Of a stretch of 64,000 nucleotides of DNA, positions 35,564-46,684 are shown piece after piece. Where the stretch lies: positions 124,001-188,000 of the forward strand of contig NZ_SPPC01000007.1 in NCBI RefSeq assembly GCF_004570975.1. Reading direction: 5' to 3'. Below the pieces are notes generated by a model. It did no database searches and was not told where the DNA came from. It saw only the letters and a list, made by a program, of their open reading frames with translations. Within the stretch, counting starts at the first letter, position 1. Each line of letters begins with the position of its first letter. Both the position numbers and the translations under genes were made by a program. This DNA comes from Barnesiella sp. WM24. GTDB taxonomy: Bacteria > Bacteroidota > Bacteroidia > Bacteroidales > Muribaculaceae.

Positions 35564-37291
35564 ATGTATATAGATAAAATTCCCCATACCGACCCTTCCA
35601 CTGCAAATGAAGTGACAGGAATGTGGATTCTTGCCCAGGCTCTGAAGAAGGTGGGAATCGACACCATGTACGGGCTTGTGGGAATACCGGTGACTGAATT
35701 TGCCTACATCGCCCAAGGTGAGGGCATACGGTTTGTCGGATTCCGCCATGAGCAGCAGGCGGGCATGGCAGCCGCTACCCACGGCTATCTGACCAAGACA
35801 CCCGGTGTATTGCTTACTGTGTCGTCGCTCGGCTTCCTGAACGGACTGACGGCGACTGCAAATGCCACTGTCAACTGCTATCCTATGATTCAGATTTCAG
35901 GGTCAAGCGACAGGGTGCCTATCGACCTTGAACAGGGCACATATGAGGGTCTCGACCAGTTGAATATCGCCAAGCCTCTTGTCAAGGCGGCTTACAGGAT
36001 AAACCGTCCCGAGGATATCATGACAGGTGTGGTGCGCGCCTATCGCGCCGCCGTCTCAGGGCGTCCCGGAGGTGTCTATCTTGACGTGACCACCCCGTGT
36101 CTCGGCGCGGTAATGGAGAGGAGCGCCGCCGAGGCTACGCTATACACCCCTGTCGACCTCTGTCCGGCTATGGTCCCCTCGCCGCAGTCGGTGACCCGCG
36201 CCCTCGAGCTGCTTGCCTCGGCTAAGAAGCCGGCGATACTGATAGGCAAGGGTGCGGCATATGCCGGGGTGGAAGACAAGGTAAAGAAACTTGTCGAGTC
36301 AACCGGCATTCCGTTTTATCCGATGTCGATGGCTAAGGGCGTGCTGCCCGACGATCATCCGCTCTCGGCATTGTCGTCAAGGAGCCTTGTCATGGAACAG
36401 GCCGATGTGGTGATGCTCGTAGGCGCCCGTCTTAACTGGCTGCTTTCGCGCGGACACGGCAAGTGGAATCCTGCCGGCAAGTTCATCCAGCTTGACATAG
36501 ACCCGGAGGAGATTGACATAAACCGCGCCATTGCGGCTCCGGTGGTCGGTGACTTGGCGTCGTCGCTTGACGCCCTGTTGACAGCGCTGCCACAGTATAA
36601 GATGTCGGTCGACCCGGATTGGGTCAAGACGATACAGACCGAGGGCAAGGCTAAGGATGCGAAATTTGCCGAGCGTCTTGTCCCGCAGACTGTGCCGATG
36701 ACCCACTGGAGCGCGTTGAGCGCCATAAAGAAAGTGTTTGAGAAAAATCCCGACGTGATACTTGTCAATGAGGGCGCCAACACGCTTGATGACACCCGCG
36801 ACACTCTGCTGATGAAGCTGCCGCGCCACCGCATAGACTGCGCGACATGGGCTATCATGGGCATGGGTATGGGCTCGACCGTTGGTGCGGCGATTGCCAC
36901 CGGCAAGTCGGTAGTGGCTATCGAGGGTGACAGCGCTTTCGGCTTCAGCGGAATGGATTTCAGCACCATATGCCGTTTTGACCTCCCCGCTACTGTCGTA
37001 GTCTTCAATAACGGCGGTATATACAACGGTGTAGGTGAGAACCTCAGCGGCAACGGTGACCCTGCTCCGACAACTCTTGACGTCAAGGCCCGTTACGACA
37101 AACTTGGCGAGGCGTTTGGCGCTACTACCTATTATGTCGCAACCCCTGCCGAGCTTGAGACCGCGCTGACCGAGGCAATTGCGTCGCGCAAGCCATGTCT
37201 TATCGACGTCCAGCTTGCTGCCGACTCCGGCAAGGAGAGCGGTCATATAGGCTATCTGAATCCCGAGGCGCTTATACCTATCAAGGTGTAA
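35564..37291 (+). CDS. oxc: oxalyl-CoA decarboxylase
   Basis: 575 aa thiamine-diphosphate enzyme. The N-terminal domain has GLVGIPVTEFAY and FRHEQQAG with the essential Glu. The C-terminal cofactor motif is GDSAFGFSGMDFSTICR...FNNGG. Family-typical residues such as NRPEDI and the SRSLVM region favour Oxc over acetolactate synthase. It converts oxalyl-CoA to formyl-CoA and CO2, and the formyl-CoA is recycled by Frc. Confidence 0.93.
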   Translation: MYIDKIPHTDPSTANEVTGMWILAQALKKVGIDTMYGLVGIPVTEFAYIAQGEGIRFVGFRHEQQAGMAAATHGYLTKTPGVLLTVSSLGFLNGLTATANATVNCYPMIQISGSSDRVPIDLEQGTYEGLDQLNIAKPLVKAAYRINRPEDIMTGVVRAYRAAVSGRPGGVYLDVTTPCLGAVMERSAAEATLYTPVDLCPAMVPSPQSVTRALELLASAKKPAILIGKGAAYAGVEDKVKKLVESTGIPFYPMSMAKGVLPDDHPLSALSSRSLVMEQADVVMLVGARLNWLLSRGHGKWNPAGKFIQLDIDPEEIDINRAIAAPVVGDLASSLDALLTALPQYKMSVDPDWVKTIQTEGKAKDAKFAERLVPQTVPMTHWSALSAIKKVFEKNPDVILVNEGANTLDDTRDTLLMKLPRHRIDCATWAIMGMGMGSTVGAAIATGKSVVAIEGDSAFGFSGMDFSTICRFDLPATVVVFNNGGIYNGVGENLSGNGDPAPTTLDVKARYDKLGEAFGATTYYVATPAELETALTEAIASRKPCLIDVQLAADSGKESGHIGYLNPEALIPIKV

Positions 37292-37341
37292 GCCCCGGGC
37301 TTCACCCGAAATTATGTGCAATCTTTTAAACGCGATGACTT

Positions 37342-38313
37342 ATGGGACATATTATACTTTACGCCATAGTCCCGATATTTGTGATAATGGCACTGGGATA
37401 TATCTCGGGAAAGAAAGGGGCATTTTCAGGCGCTGATGCCAAGATATTGAACAAGGTGGTGCTTAACTATGCGTTGCCCGCCGCCCTGTTTGTCTCCATC
37501 ATCAAGGCTAACCGCGAGATGCTGAGTGTCGACCTGAAGCTGACGGTGATAAGTTTCACTGTGCTGATAGCCTGCTTCTTCCTTGTCTATTTTGTGTTCA
37601 AGTATCTTTACAAGGACACAACGGCTGAATCGGCGGTGTCGGCTCTTATCAGCGGTTCGCCGACAATCGGATTTCTCGGTTTTGCCGTGTTGCAGCCTAT
37701 ATTCGGCTCGTCGGCATCGGTGGGTCTTGTAATCGCGATAGTGGCAATTGAGGTCAATGCTGTCGGTATACCTATCGGACTGTCGCTCCTTAACGCCGGA
37801 AATGAAGCTGCGGCGGCAAAAAACGGCGGCAAGAAGCCTAATCCGTGGAAGCCGGTGATTCACGCCCTCGAGCAGCCTGTCGCCTGGGCGCCGATACTGG
37901 CGGTGATTCTCGTGTTGTGTGGCGTGAAGTGGCCCGCCTGCCTTGACCCGTCGTTCAACCTTATCGCCGGAGCCAATGCCTCTGTGGCTGTGTTTGCCGC
38001 CGGCATCACGCTTTCATCGGTGAAGATAGTGCTCAACGGTCAGGTGTTCATGGGCTCGTTCCTGAAACTGATTGTCATGCCTCTCGCCATACTGATTGTG
38101 GGTCTCCTCTTCCACATGGAGCCGTTCAATCTGAAGATGCTTGTAGTCTGTGCGGCACTCCCGCCGGCATTCTCCGGAATCATCATCGCGAGCCGTTACA
38201 ACACTTACGTTGCGACCGGAACATCATCGCTTGCGGTAAGTACACTGCTATTCATGGGCGCGTGTCCGTTGTGGATATGGCTTACCGACCTTGCCCTGAA
38301 GTGGTGGGCATAA
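37342..38313 (+). CDS. AEC family transporter, probable oxalate/formate carrier
   Basis: 323 aa with about ten hydrophobic helices; auxin efflux carrier (AEC) family, with NKVVLNYALPAALF near residue 35 as the typical block. It lies 50 bases after oxc. In Escherichia coli the related yfdV sits with yfdW (frc) and yfdU (oxc), which supports a role in oxalate, formate or related acid exchange. The specificity is inferred from context only. Confidence 0.82.
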   Translation: MGHIILYAIVPIFVIMALGYISGKKGAFSGADAKILNKVVLNYALPAALFVSIIKANREMLSVDLKLTVISFTVLIACFFLVYFVFKYLYKDTTAESAVSALISGSPTIGFLGFAVLQPIFGSSASVGLVIAIVAIEVNAVGIPIGLSLLNAGNEAAAAKNGGKKPNPWKPVIHALEQPVAWAPILAVILVLCGVKWPACLDPSFNLIAGANASVAVFAAGITLSSVKIVLNGQVFMGSFLKLIVMPLAILIVGLLFHMEPFNLKMLVVCAALPPAFSGIIIASRYNTYVATGTSSLAVSTLLFMGACPLWIWLTDLALKWWA

Positions 38314-38343
38314 CCGAGGCTATCGCCAAGTCTATATAAATCC

Positions 38344-38386
38344 AGCGGATGGAAAGGTTTCATCGCCTTTCCACCCGCTTTCTTTG
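38344..38386 (+). terminator. terminator of the oxalate operon
   Basis: AGCGGATGGAAAGG and CCTTTCCACCCGCT pair with one mismatch around an 8-base loop, then TTCTTTG. Confidence 0.75.
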
Positions 38387-38414
38387 TGTGTGTCTCTCTC
38401 GCTGTGATTGCTTG

Positions 38415-39611
38415 TCAGCGGATTATGATCTTGCAGTTTTCAACCATCTTGTCGCCCTCGCTGACCAATACGATATAGGTGCCTGACCTGAATCGTGATG
38501 TATTGATTGTGGCTGATGTCGAGCCTGCCGGTATCTTGGTTGTGGTCATTATGCTGCCGTTGGCAGAGATTACCTTTATTGTGCGGTCGCTGTCGCTTTC
38601 TGTTGCTGTAATGTTGACCGGTGTCGAGTTCTGCGCCACGCGTGGAGAAATGCTTACTCCCGAGGGCATGCTTACTTCGGCAAGGGTGCTGCTGCCCGAT
38701 TTGTTTACACGGTAATATTTTTCACTATCCGGAGTGAAATATATATTCTCCCCGAGAATAAATGCATACATGCGATGCCAAGAAGAGTTAAATGTCTGCA
38801 AGGTTTCGCCTTTGTCATTCATAATCTTGAATCCGGTCACAAAGTCACCAACTTCTGCGGTTTTATATTCATACATTCCATTAATGCACGCTCCTTCATA
38901 GTATTCTGCTGTCTTGTAGGTGAATATGGGAACAATATATTCATATGCGTCATCATCGTTGAACAGCTTTTGTGTAGCAGTAAGCGATCCATCGATTTCT
39001 CTTCCATTGATGTTAAGATATGTATTCCCGGGGTAGGAAGTGTATTCGTATACGGTTGGCTCATGGATTTGTATCCACTTGTCGGAGTATGCTGTAATTT
39101 CCTTATACAATATATATGTATACCAAAGTGAACCGTCGCTCTTTAATGAATAGTAAACCCTGGGGAAATTTTCTTCATATCTCCATGAATCATAATATTC
39201 ACATACAAACCATGTCTCCGTTCCATGTTCCTCGACTTTTATATTATTATTAAGATTTTCTTGAATATATGAAAGTGCGGTACCTACGGTGAATTTAGTC
39301 CCTTCCGCCACAGGATATTCTTCTTTGTCGGTTGCAAATATTGGCAAAGCACGATAATCCGTTTCTACCGGTTTCACTTCCTGTGTCTCGAAAGAGAAAC
39401 GCTTTATTTCCTTGAAGTTGTCATCAAGTACAACAATCTCGTTTTCATTAGTATATACTATTTGCGGTAGATTGCCGTCACATATCTCGGGTGGAGCTAC
39501 GTCAAGGGTACATCGTGTTTCGTGCTCGAATACGGGTGTGTCTGATACCTGTGCGACAACTGTTGACGCAACGACCATAGCCACGCCTGAAAGGAGTAGT
39601 TTTTTCATCAT
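38415..39611 (-). CDS. secreted protein with type IX sorting tail (paralogue of 29402 gene)
   Basis: About 398 aa from ATG 39611 (an in-frame TTG lies 6 bases earlier). Signal peptide ending STVVAQ. It shares its FNDDDAYEYIVPIF block, its VSISPRV block and its C-terminal sorting tail (RSGTYIVLVSEG...KIIIR) with the gene at 29402-30673. The Tyr-rich centre is beta-structured. Function unknown. Confidence 0.68.
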   Translation of the reverse strand: MMKKLLLSGVAMVVASTVVAQVSDTPVFEHETRCTLDVAPPEICDGNLPQIVYTNENEIVVLDDNFKEIKRFSFETQEVKPVETDYRALPIFATDKEEYPVAEGTKFTVGTALSYIQENLNNNIKVEEHGTETWFVCEYYDSWRYEENFPRVYYSLKSDGSLWYTYILYKEITAYSDKWIQIHEPTVYEYTSYPGNTYLNINGREIDGSLTATQKLFNDDDAYEYIVPIFTYKTAEYYEGACINGMYEYKTAEVGDFVTGFKIMNDKGETLQTFNSSWHRMYAFILGENIYFTPDSEKYYRVNKSGSSTLAEVSMPSGVSISPRVAQNSTPVNITATESDSDRTIKVISANGSIMTTTKIPAGSTSATINTSRFRSGTYIVLVSEGDKMVENCKIIIR

Positions 39612-39772
39612 AGTCAAAATTTGTTTTGTGATAATGAGGTTTTATAATATGATAAGTGAGTGCAAGTTACCATATAGATTCCGTGTGTGCCCCCCCATTT
39701 CAGGAATGTTTAACACTTGGCTGGCTAAATGTTAATAAGTGTGTTTGTCGCAACGTCCTGCCGTGTAGTGGA

Positions 39773-39807
39773 TAAAAAAGAAAGGCGCGCCGTTGAGGGC
39801 GCGCCTT
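39773..39807 (-). terminator. terminator of gap
   Basis: On the minus strand AAGGCGCGCC, loop CTCAAC, GGCGCGCCTT, then TCTTTTTT: a 10-bp GC-rich stem with a U-tract, 25 bases after the gap stop. Confidence 0.9.
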
Positions 39808-39831
39808 GTATCTAAAAGGTGACGGTAATGA

Positions 39832-40944
<1,113 letters not shown>

Positions 40945-41001
40945 TTACTAATTTTTTTCCAATAAAATTATTCTGCATATAAAATAAAGGAAAAAAATCT
41001 T

Positions 41002-41009
41002 TAATTTTG
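41002..41009 (+). promoter_or_regulatory. -7 box of mscL
   Basis: TAATTTTG fits TAnnTTTG, 49 bases before the mscL ATG at 41058; -33 element not clear. Confidence 0.45.
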
Positions 41010-41057
41010 CGTGAAAATGTAGGAATGAGCAATTTATGAACTAATAAAATATTGATT

Positions 41058-41492
41058 ATGGGAAAATTTCTCACTGAATTCAAGGAGTTTGCCATGAAGG
41101 GAAATGTCGTTGACATGGCGGTCGGTGTAATAATCGGTGGCGCATTTGGAAAAATCGTGTCTTCGCTGGTCAATGATGTGGTGATGCCTGTCGTGGGGCT
41201 TGCCACAGGCGGACTTGATTTCAAAGAGCATAAGCTCATATTAAAGGAGGCGGTGATGAACGGTGAGGAGATTGTGACTCCCGAAGTGGCGATGACCTGG
41301 GGCGTCTTTGTCCAAAACATCGTCGATTTCCTTATCGTGGCAATCTGTATCTTTGTGGCAATCCGTTTCATGAACCGCTTCAAGAAGAAGGTGGAGGAAG
41401 CTCCCGCCGCTCCTGCGGAGCCTACCAAGGAGGAGGTGCTGCTTACCGAGATACGCGACTTGCTGAAGCAGCAGGCTGCCGATAAAAAATGA
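41058..41492 (+). CDS. mscL: large-conductance mechanosensitive channel
   Basis: 144 aa. [41 protein letters not shown] is the conserved first helix and pore-lining helix (given here as positions 1-41). A periplasmic loop, a second helix ([16 protein letters not shown]) and a charged cytoplasmic bundle follow. The inner-membrane pentamer opens under tension on osmotic downshock. Start chosen at ATG 41058 rather than the in-frame TTG two codons earlier. Confidence 0.95.
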   Translation: MGKFLTEFKEFAMKGNVVDMAVGVIIGGAFGKIVSSLVNDVVMPVVGLATGGLDFKEHKLILKEAVMNGEEIVTPEVAMTWGVFVQNIVDFLIVAICIFVAIRFMNRFKKKVEEAPAAPAEPTKEEVLLTEIRDLLKQQAADKK

Positions 41493-41517
41493 TATTACTT
41501 ACCTAAATAATATAATA

Positions 41518-42723
41518 ATGGCAAAAGTCATAATAATAGGAGCCGGCGGCGTAGGTACGGTCGTGGCTCACAAGTGTGCGCAGAATCCCGATGTATTCAC
41601 CGAGATCGTGCTTGCATCACGCACTCAGAGCAAGTGTGACGCCATCGCAAAGGCGATTGGTGCCAAAAACATAACCACCGACCACGTCGATGCCGACAGC
41701 GTTGAGGAGCTTGTGGCTCTTTTCCGCCGTCATAATCCCGACCTGGTTATTAATGTGGCTCTCCCTTATCAGGACCTTACGATTATGGACGCGTGTCTGG
41801 AGTGTGGGGTGAATTATCTCGACACGGCAAATTATGAACCCAAGGATGAGGCTCATTTCGAGTATTCATGGCAGTGGGCTTACCGCGAGCGCTTCGAGAA
41901 AGCCGGTCTGACGGCGATACTCGGCTGCGGATTTGACCCCGGAGTGTCAGGTGTGTTCACCGCCTATGCGGCAAAGCACTATTTCTCGGAGATGGAGTAT
42001 CTTGACATCGTTGACTGTAACGCCGGCGACCACGGAAAGGCGTTTGCGACAAACTTCAACCCTGAAATCAATATCCGCGAGATCACCCAGAACGGACGCT
42101 ACTATCAGGAAGGAAAATGGGTCGTGACAAAGCCGCTCGAAATACACGCTCCGCTCACATATCCCAATATCGGCGCACGCGATTCTTATCTTCTCTATCA
42201 TGAAGAGCTTGAATCGCTTGTCGAAAACTTCCCGACAATCAAGAGGGCGCGTTTCTGGATGACATTCGGACAGGAATATCTGACCCACCTGCGTGTGATA
42301 CAGAACATAGGCATGGCGCGCATCGACGAGGTAGACTACAACGGCACCAAGATCATTCCGCTGCAATTCCTGAAAGCCGTGTTGCCCAATCCTCAGGATC
42401 TCGGCGAGAACTATCACGGCGAGACCTCAATCGGCTGCCGTATATCAGGTAAGGATAAAGAGGGCAAGGAGCTGACATATTATATATATAATAACTGTAG
42501 CCACGAGGCTGCTTACAAGGAGACAGGCATGCAGGCTGTCAGCTATACGACCGGAGTGCCGGCGATGGCGGGCGCCATGATGTTTCTTACCGGAAAATGG
42601 GTGAAGCCCGGCGTACATAACGTTGAGGAGTTTGATCCCGATCCGTTCCTTGAGGTTATCGCGGCACAGGGACTGCCCTGGCACGAAGTGTTTAACGGCG
42701 ACCTTGAGGTCGACAAGATCTAA
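41518..42723 (+). CDS. saccharopine dehydrogenase family; carboxynorspermidine dehydrogenase-like
   Basis: 401 aa. Rossmann start AKVIIIGAGGVGTVVAHKC, then NVALPYQDLTIMDACLECGVNYLDTANYE and GCGFDPGVSGVF, as in bacterial carboxy(nor)spermidine dehydrogenases. These reductively condense aspartate semialdehyde with a diamine using NADPH in the alternative spermidine pathway common in Bacteroidota. The decarboxylase partner gene is not in this window. The family is certain; the exact substrate is likely but inferred. Confidence 0.85.
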   Translation: MAKVIIIGAGGVGTVVAHKCAQNPDVFTEIVLASRTQSKCDAIAKAIGAKNITTDHVDADSVEELVALFRRHNPDLVINVALPYQDLTIMDACLECGVNYLDTANYEPKDEAHFEYSWQWAYRERFEKAGLTAILGCGFDPGVSGVFTAYAAKHYFSEMEYLDIVDCNAGDHGKAFATNFNPEINIREITQNGRYYQEGKWVVTKPLEIHAPLTYPNIGARDSYLLYHEELESLVENFPTIKRARFWMTFGQEYLTHLRVIQNIGMARIDEVDYNGTKIIPLQFLKAVLPNPQDLGENYHGETSIGCRISGKDKEGKELTYYIYNNCSHEAAYKETGMQAVSYTTGVPAMAGAMMFLTGKWVKPGVHNVEEFDPDPFLEVIAAQGLPWHEVFNGDLEVDKI

Positions 42724-42740
42724 GAGGTTATCATAATAAA

Positions 42741-42768
42741 GAAGGAGGGTCTGCACCCTCCTTTTTTT
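42741..42768 (+). terminator. terminator after the dehydrogenase gene
   Basis: AAGGAGGGT, CTGC loop, ACCCTCCTT, then a T-run: a 9-bp stem with U-tract. Confidence 0.85.
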
Positions 42769-42791
42769 ATTATCTGTAGCTGAAACTACTT

Positions 42792-43187
42792 TTAATCGTC
42801 AAGCTTGTCGGCGAGATTGTGAAGCGCGTCGCCTCCTGAGTCAAGCAGGTCTGACGCCTTGTCTTTCAGTTTGTCTATAAGCGAGCCGCCTTTTTCTTTT
42901 GCAGAGGCGAGCATATCGGCGGCCTGGTCCTTGATGTCACCGAGCTTGTCGGCGGCTGCATCCTTGATGTCGCCTAATTTGTCGGCAGCCTGGTCCTTGA
43001 TGTCACCGAGCTTGTCGGCAGCGGCTTCTTTAGCCGTCGCAGCGCTTTGTTTCAGGTTTTCAATCTGCTGTTTGGTCTCGTCCTTTACAGCTGTCTTTGC
43101 GGCATCGACGCTTACCTTTGCGGCGTCGGCGCTTATTTTAGCCGCGGCCTCCGAGGTCTGAGCGGCAATTTTAGCATTGGTATCCAT
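42792..43187 (-). CDS. LEA/apolipoprotein-like 11-residue repeat protein
   Basis: 131 aa from ATG 43187 (MDTNAKIAAQ). Almost entirely amphipathic, Ala/Lys/Asp-rich helix. Three consecutive 11-residue units AADKLGDIKDQ, AADKLGDIKDA, AADKLGDIKDQ and a fourth variant AADMLASAKEK are plain, also visible as 33-bp DNA repeats. No signal peptide. This resembles group 3 LEA and YtxH-type stress proteins, which protect membranes or proteins. No enzymatic function expected. Confidence 0.7.
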   Translation of the reverse strand: MDTNAKIAAQTSEAAAKISADAAKVSVDAAKTAVKDETKQQIENLKQSAATAKEAAADKLGDIKDQAADKLGDIKDAAADKLGDIKDQAADMLASAKEKGGSLIDKLKDKASDLLDSGGDALHNLADKLDD

Positions 43188-43390
43188 AATAAGTTGAATT
43201 TTGGTGTTCTTAGATTCAACATCCGCGGTGCATCCAAGGTTGACGCTGTTAACTCCTTTTAGTAGAATTGCCGCGGCTTTCTGTGGATTCCCGCTCATGG
43301 CGCCGGCTCATAAATGAAAATATGTCGGTTATTGTAGGCTGATAAGGAATAATTGACTAATTTTGTAATGTAAGGAAAAACATTTTGAAC

Positions 43391-44590
43391 ATGAAATATC
43401 TTATAGCATCCATTCTTGCCGGCGCGCTTGCCTTTGACGCGGCCGCCGATGATAAAGTGATTGTCCCGGACAGCACCGGCTTCAAGTTTACCGACGTAAA
43501 GGTGGTTAAGACCACTCCTGTCCGTGACCAGAACCAGTCAGGCACATGTTGGTGTTTCTCTACCAATTCGTTTCTTGAGGGAGAGATGATGCGTCAGGGC
43601 GCAAAGCCTGTCGACCTTAGCGAGATGTACACTGTGCGTCACTGCTATCTTGACAAGGCGCGCAAATATGTCAGGATGGACGGCAAGGTCAACTTCTCCG
43701 AGGGCGGTGCGGCTCACGACGTGCCCTATGTCATCGAGATGTACGGCGCCCTGCCTGAAGAGGCTTATCCCGGACTTAACTATGGCGAGGACAAGCATGT
43801 CCACGGCGAGCTGTCGTCAGTGCTGAAGGCTTACCTCGACGCCGTGATACGCGTTCCCGACCGCAGGCTCTCGACAGCGTGGGAAAAGGGATTCAACGCT
43901 ATCCTTGACGCTTATTTCGGCGAGGTGCCGGAGACATTTGAGTATGAAGGCAGGACCTATACCCCCAAGTCATTTGCCGAGTCTCTGAGCATAAAGCCCG
44001 AGGACTATATCGAAGTCACTTCATTTACCCATCATCCGTTCTATAAGCCTTTCGCTCTGGAAGTGGCCGACAACTGGCTCTGGGGCACGATGCAGAATGT
44101 CCCGCTTGAAGAGATGAAGGCAATCGTTGACAACGCCATTGACAACGGCTATCCCGTAGCGTGGGGTGCCGATGTGAGCGAAGGCGGCTTCAAGTGGCGT
44201 AAGGGCTATGCCGTGATACCTGTGGAGAAGGGAGAGAAGGACCTCACCGGAACCGAATTGTCGCGTTGGGTGCAGCTCAGCGACAAAGACCGTCAGGATG
44301 AACGCTATGACATTAACGGTCCTGTCGAAGAAATCACTGTCACCCAGGAGTCACGTCAGGCGATGTTTGACCGAAAGGAGACTACCGACGACCACGGAAT
44401 GGTGATTGTAGGAAAGGCAGTCGACCAGAATGGCAACAAGTATTATAAGGTGCAGAACTCATGGGACACCAACCAGCTATATGGCGGATATTTCTATGTG
44501 TCGGAGCCTTATTTCCTTGCCAAGACTATGGATGTGATGGTACACAAGGATGCAGTTCCATCTGCCATTGCCGCTAAGTTCAAGAACTAA
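43391..44590 (+). CDS. pepC: C1 family peptidase (bleomycin hydrolase / aminopeptidase C type)
   Basis: About 399 aa from ATG 43391 with an N-terminal signal peptide (LAFDAAAD), so periplasmic rather than cytosolic as in classic PepC. The catalytic triad is visible: Cys in QSGTCWCFST, His in TDDHGMVIVG and Asn in VQNSWDTN. Cysteine peptidase that trims peptides. It opens a long plus-strand gene run. Confidence 0.88.
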   Translation: MKYLIASILAGALAFDAAADDKVIVPDSTGFKFTDVKVVKTTPVRDQNQSGTCWCFSTNSFLEGEMMRQGAKPVDLSEMYTVRHCYLDKARKYVRMDGKVNFSEGGAAHDVPYVIEMYGALPEEAYPGLNYGEDKHVHGELSSVLKAYLDAVIRVPDRRLSTAWEKGFNAILDAYFGEVPETFEYEGRTYTPKSFAESLSIKPEDYIEVTSFTHHPFYKPFALEVADNWLWGTMQNVPLEEMKAIVDNAIDNGYPVAWGADVSEGGFKWRKGYAVIPVEKGEKDLTGTELSRWVQLSDKDRQDERYDINGPVEEITVTQESRQAMFDRKETTDDHGMVIVGKAVDQNGNKYYKVQNSWDTNQLYGGYFYVSEPYFLAKTMDVMVHKDAVPSAIAAKFKN

Positions 44591-44616
44591 AAGAGACCGA
44601 CTAAATAATCAGGATT

Positions 44617-45345
44617 ATGCAACTCACCCCGTTTCACGAGCGCACAGCGTTGCTTCTCGGCGACAAGGCGATTGAGCGCCTTGCCGGCAGTCATGTCATG
44701 GTTGTCGGCACAGGGGGTGTAGGCGCATATGCCGTCGAGATGCTCGCGCGTGCAGGCGTGGGGCATCTGACGCTGATTGACGGTGACACAGTGTCGCCCA
44801 CCAATCTTAACCGTCAGCTTCCGGCGCTTAACTCCACCATAGGCGAGCCCAAGGTCGAGGTCATGCGCCGCCGGGTGCTTGACATTAATCCGGAGTGTGA
44901 CGTGGTCGCCGAGATGCGTTTTATCACGCCCGACGACATCGCTCCCTTGCTGGAGCGGCGTCCCGATTTCGTGATTGACGCCATAGATGCCCTGTCACCC
45001 AAAGTGGCGTTGCTCGCCTGCTGCTACCGTAACCGTGTAAAGGTAATCTCTTCAATGGGAGCCGGGGGCAGGGTTGACCCTACAAAGGTGAGATATGCCG
45101 ACATACGTGACACATTTCATGACGGGCTTGCCCGCGAGGTGCGTCGCCGGCTCAAAAAGGAGGGTATCACTTCCGGCATAAAGACCGTGTTTTCGGAAGA
45201 GGCACCGCGCAAAAACGCGCTGGTGATGACCGATGAAATTGAGTATAAACGCTCGTCCTACGGCACAGTGGCATGGCTGCCCGCAATTTTTGGCATGATG
45301 CTTGCTTCCTATGCTGTAGAACGGCTTATAGCTGACACAAGATGA
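44617..45345 (+). CDS. tcdA: tRNA threonylcarbamoyladenosine dehydratase
   Basis: 242 aa ThiF/E1-like protein. ATP-binding [22 protein letters not shown] and the [13 protein letters not shown] motif are typical. TcdA cyclises t6A37 of tRNA to ct6A using ATP. Its TGA overlaps the ATG of lolD by four bases. Confidence 0.9.
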   Translation: MQLTPFHERTALLLGDKAIERLAGSHVMVVGTGGVGAYAVEMLARAGVGHLTLIDGDTVSPTNLNRQLPALNSTIGEPKVEVMRRRVLDINPECDVVAEMRFITPDDIAPLLERRPDFVIDAIDALSPKVALLACCYRNRVKVISSMGAGGRVDPTKVRYADIRDTFHDGLAREVRRRLKKEGITSGIKTVFSEEAPRKNALVMTDEIEYKRSSYGTVAWLPAIFGMMLASYAVERLIADTR

Positions 45346-46010
45346 TAAAGGTAAGAGACATATCAAAGAGCTACGATAATCTGAAGGTGCTTGACGGGAT
45401 AAACCTTGACATCAACCGTGGTGAGGTGGTGTCGATTGTGGGTCCGAGCGGTGCCGGAAAGACCACTCTGCTCCAGATAATAGGCACGCTTGACCGTCCC
45501 GACTCCGGCACGGTGACCTATGAAGGCGAGGATGTGCTGTCGATGAAAGACCGGTCTCTTGCACGCTTCCGCAATAGCAATATCGGCTTTGTGTTTCAGT
45601 TTCATCACCTGCTCCCGGAGTTCACGATGCTTGAAAACGTGGCGCTCCCCGCGATGATAGGCGGCAAGAAAAGAGACGAGGCTTTTGCTATGGCAAGAAA
45701 GCTGATAGATTACCTCGGACTCGCCGACCGCCGGTCACATAAGCCGGGAGAGCTTTCGGGCGGAGAGCGGCAGCGCGCGGCGGTGGCAAGGGCTCTTGTC
45801 AACAATCCGCGTGTCGTGCTTGCCGATGAACCGTCGGGTAGCCTTGACTCCCATAACCGCCACGAGCTTCACCGGCTCTTTTTCGACCTGCGCCGCGACA
45901 TGGGACAGACATTTGTCATCGTGACCCACGATGAAAGCCTTGCCGAAGAGTGTGACCGCGTGATACACATGCGCGACGGTCGTATAACCGATATAACAGG
46001 ACGCCGATGA
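45342..46010 (+). CDS. lolD: ABC transporter ATP-binding protein, LolD type
   Basis: 222 aa. Walker [10 protein letters not shown] (about residue 33), signature [15 protein letters not shown], Walker [10 protein letters not shown]. The sequence style fits the LolD/MacB subfamily, which powers release of lipoproteins or similar substrates from the inner membrane. The membrane partner is not adjacent. Overlaps both neighbours. Confidence 0.85.
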   Translation: MIKVRDISKSYDNLKVLDGINLDINRGEVVSIVGPSGAGKTTLLQIIGTLDRPDSGTVTYEGEDVLSMKDRSLARFRNSNIGFVFQFHHLLPEFTMLENVALPAMIGGKKRDEAFAMARKLIDYLGLADRRSHKPGELSGGERQRAAVARALVNNPRVVLADEPSGSLDSHNRHELHRLFFDLRRDMGQTFVIVTHDESLAEECDRVIHMRDGRITDITGRR

Positions 46011-46663
46011 TGTCACGATTACATTACATCTTGCCTTTAGCCGCATTGTCGTTCCTGGCTTCATGCTCTGACGACGCTGATTATAACGACAGCGCCTTCT
46101 TCAGCGACATCGTTACGGTGGAAAGCACCGGTGACACAGGGTCGCGCTTCACTTTCCGCCGCTACGGCGACTCTCCGCTTGTCACGCTTACCGACCCGGC
46201 TCTGACGCTTGACGACGAGCTGACCGGGAAGCGCGTCTTGCTCAGGTATTACGCCGAGTCGGGAGAGCCTTATACCGACGGACTGATACGCACAATCGGT
46301 CTAAGCCGGGTAAACTGCGACACGACGGTCATACGTCCCGTCGAGCGCTATGACTGGGATGCCGACGCTGTGTTCCTTAACTCGATATGGCGCAGCGGCA
46401 ATTACATAAACCTTCATCTCCGGGCGGTGTATTCCGACAAGCCGCGCTATTTCAGCCTTATGGTGGACTCGCTGACGCTCACCGATCCGGTGCCGCAGGT
46501 GTATCTGGTGCATAATACGCTGGGCGCTCCCGACAATTATATGAGCGAGGTATATGCATCGTTTGACATTACCAACGTGTGGGACCTCCCCGGCTGCGAC
46601 GGAATAGAGATTCATGTCAATGACAGCAATTTAAAGAAAGATATATACACATTTAATAAATAA
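46007..46663 (+). CDS. NigD-like lipoprotein
   Basis: 218 aa. Lipoprotein signal SFLASCS. The [14 protein letters not shown] motif in the middle and the C-terminal beta region resemble NigD-like proteins of Bacteroides, a family first named for nigrescin immunity but of general unknown function. Translationally coupled to lolD (ATGA overlap). Confidence 0.65.
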   Translation: MMSRLHYILPLAALSFLASCSDDADYNDSAFFSDIVTVESTGDTGSRFTFRRYGDSPLVTLTDPALTLDDELTGKRVLLRYYAESGEPYTDGLIRTIGLSRVNCDTTVIRPVERYDWDADAVFLNSIWRSGNYINLHLRAVYSDKPRYFSLMVDSLTLTDPVPQVYLVHNTLGAPDNYMSEVYASFDITNVWDLPGCDGIEIHVNDSNLKKDIYTFNK

Positions 46664-46684
46664 CATCATTAAAAATTGAAAGAT

